The notes beneath the pieces are model-generated. The model was not told the DNA's origin, searched no databases, and was given only the letters and a program-made list of their open reading frames with translations. Positions 23,029-23,624 of a DNA stretch of 23,624 nt are shown here, one piece after another. Positions within the stretch are counted from its first letter, which is position 1. Each line of letters starts with the position of its first letter. The position numbers were made by a program, and so were the translations under genes. Origin of the DNA: UBA3907 sp033810155 (GTDB lineage: Bacteria; Bacillota; Sulfobacillia; Fermentithermobacillales; Fermentithermobacillaceae); the NCBI GenBank assembly GCA_033810155.1, contig JAPXKJ010000020.1, forward strand, positions 1 to 23,624. Reading direction: 5' to 3'.

Positions 23029-23624
23029 GTTCTCTCAAACCCCCGGATTTCACAGTATTTGCGTGCGCATTCACGGGTGATACTTCGCACCCTCGCGATG
23101 TAGTTCTGCCTTTCTGAAACCGAAAGAGCCCCACGCGCATCTAACAGGTTAAACAGGTGGGAACATTTCAGAGCATAGTCATATGCGGGAAGTATTACAC
23201 CATCTTTCAGAACCCTCTTAGCTTCTTTCTCATACTGCCCGAAGTTTTCCCTCAGAAGATCAATATCTGCTAATTCAAAACCGTAGCGAGATCCCTCTTT
23301 CTCCTGTTGGAGAAATACCTCTCCGTAGGTAAGTCCAGGCGACATCTGAATGTCCCAAACGTTATCGACGTCTTGTATGTACGAGGTAAGACGCTCAAGC
23401 CCATACGTAAGTTCAACTGAGATTGGACAGATCTCCATGCCTCCCATTTCCTGAAAATATGTAAATTGTGTTATCTCCATTCCATCTAGCCAAACTTCCC
23501 ATCCTAACCCGGAGGCACCCAAAGTCGGAGATTCCCAATTGTCTTCCACGAATCTTATGTCATGCTCTTTACGCATTATGCCTAAATCTTCAAGCGAATT
23601 GATATATATCTCCATAATGTTATC
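23025..23624 (-). CDS. glyQ: glycyl-tRNA synthetase alpha subunit, 5'-truncated by the window edge
   Basis: This is the class II catalytic subunit that activates glycine. About 199 C-terminal residues are inside the window; the family is usually about 290-300, so roughly a third (the N-terminus with motif 1) lies beyond base 23624. The frame runs open to the edge, and the methionine at 23615 is internal. Visible family blocks are HDIRFVEDNWESPTLGASGLGWEVWLDGMEITQFTYFQ, SVELTYGLERLTSYIQ, VDNVWDI and PAYDYALKCSHLFNLLDARGALSVSERQNYI. It overlaps glyS by four bases. Any T-box leader that senses tRNA-Gly would be upstream, outside this window. Confidence 0.96.
   Translation of the reverse strand, partial: DNIMEIYINSLEDLGIMRKEHDIRFVEDNWESPTLGASGLGWEVWLDGMEITQFTYFQEMGGMEICPISVELTYGLERLTSYIQDVDNVWDIQMSPGLTYGEVFLQQEKEGSRYGFELADIDLLRENFGQYEKEAKRVLKDGVILPAYDYALKCSHLFNLLDARGALSVSERQNYIARVRSITRECARKYCEIRGFERT

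Overview
The window is a compact, mostly minus-strand piece of a bacterial chromosome of moderate GC content that carries core housekeeping genes. Gene order points to the Bacillota (Firmicutes). Two neighbourhoods known from Bacillus and clostridia lie next to each other: glyQ-glyS-(PPDK regulatory protein)-ppdK-...-dnaG-rpoD, and gap-pgk-tpiA-gpmI-eno-secG-...-smpB-ssrA. The alpha/beta type of glycyl-tRNA synthetase, the primary sigma factor with an acidic linker and the AGKQ-type tmRNA tag agree with this. No mobile element, CRISPR array, rRNA or tRNA is visible. I cannot name a genus; a deep-branching clostridial or limnochordial lineage is a guess.

Layout, read along the minus strand from high to low coordinates. 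(1) 23624-20920: glyQ (its 5' end lies outside the window) and glyS, overlapping by 4 bases. (2) 20864-17396: the PPDK regulatory kinase/phosphotransferase and ppdK, overlapping by 8 bases. (3) 15109-17283, the only plus-strand gene: a cytoplasmic S9-family (acylaminoacyl-peptidase-like) serine peptidase. It converges on ppdK over a shared hairpin and diverges from dnaG across about 380 noncoding bases. (4) 14731-11673: dnaG and rpoD, overlapping as TTGA and followed by an intrinsic terminator. (5) 11433-10203: two short CHR-domain (chromate-transporter family) membrane proteins with their own extended -10 promoter. (6) 10078-3996: the complete lower glycolytic set gap, pgk, tpiA, gpmI, eno. 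(7) 3924-1624: secG and a membrane-bound pyrophosphatase. (8) 1517-465: an HD-domain phosphohydrolase-like gene and smpB. (9) 348-1: the tmRNA gene ssrA, which ends with the encoded CCA at base 1 and has a good promoter.

How the genes fit together: the triose-phosphate half of glycolysis feeds phosphoenolpyruvate to PPDK, which interconverts PEP and pyruvate using AMP/PPi and ATP/Pi. The regulatory protein switches PPDK on and off. The membrane pyrophosphatase couples PPi hydrolysis or synthesis to an ion gradient. A PPi-linked central metabolism is therefore encoded almost entirely within this window. SmpB and tmRNA form the ribosome-rescue system. RNase R, which often sits between secG and smpB in this neighbourhood, is absent; the pyrophosphatase and HD genes occupy its place.

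The region looks ordinary in content. The points worth a second look are details: the hppA placement and its ion specificity, Cys beside the catalytic His of PPDK, the non-consensus tmRNA T-loop, an ambiguous pgk start with two strong Shine-Dalgarno motifs, a tandem repeat in the gap-pgk spacer, and frequent TTG/GTG starts. I see no convincing undescribed system.
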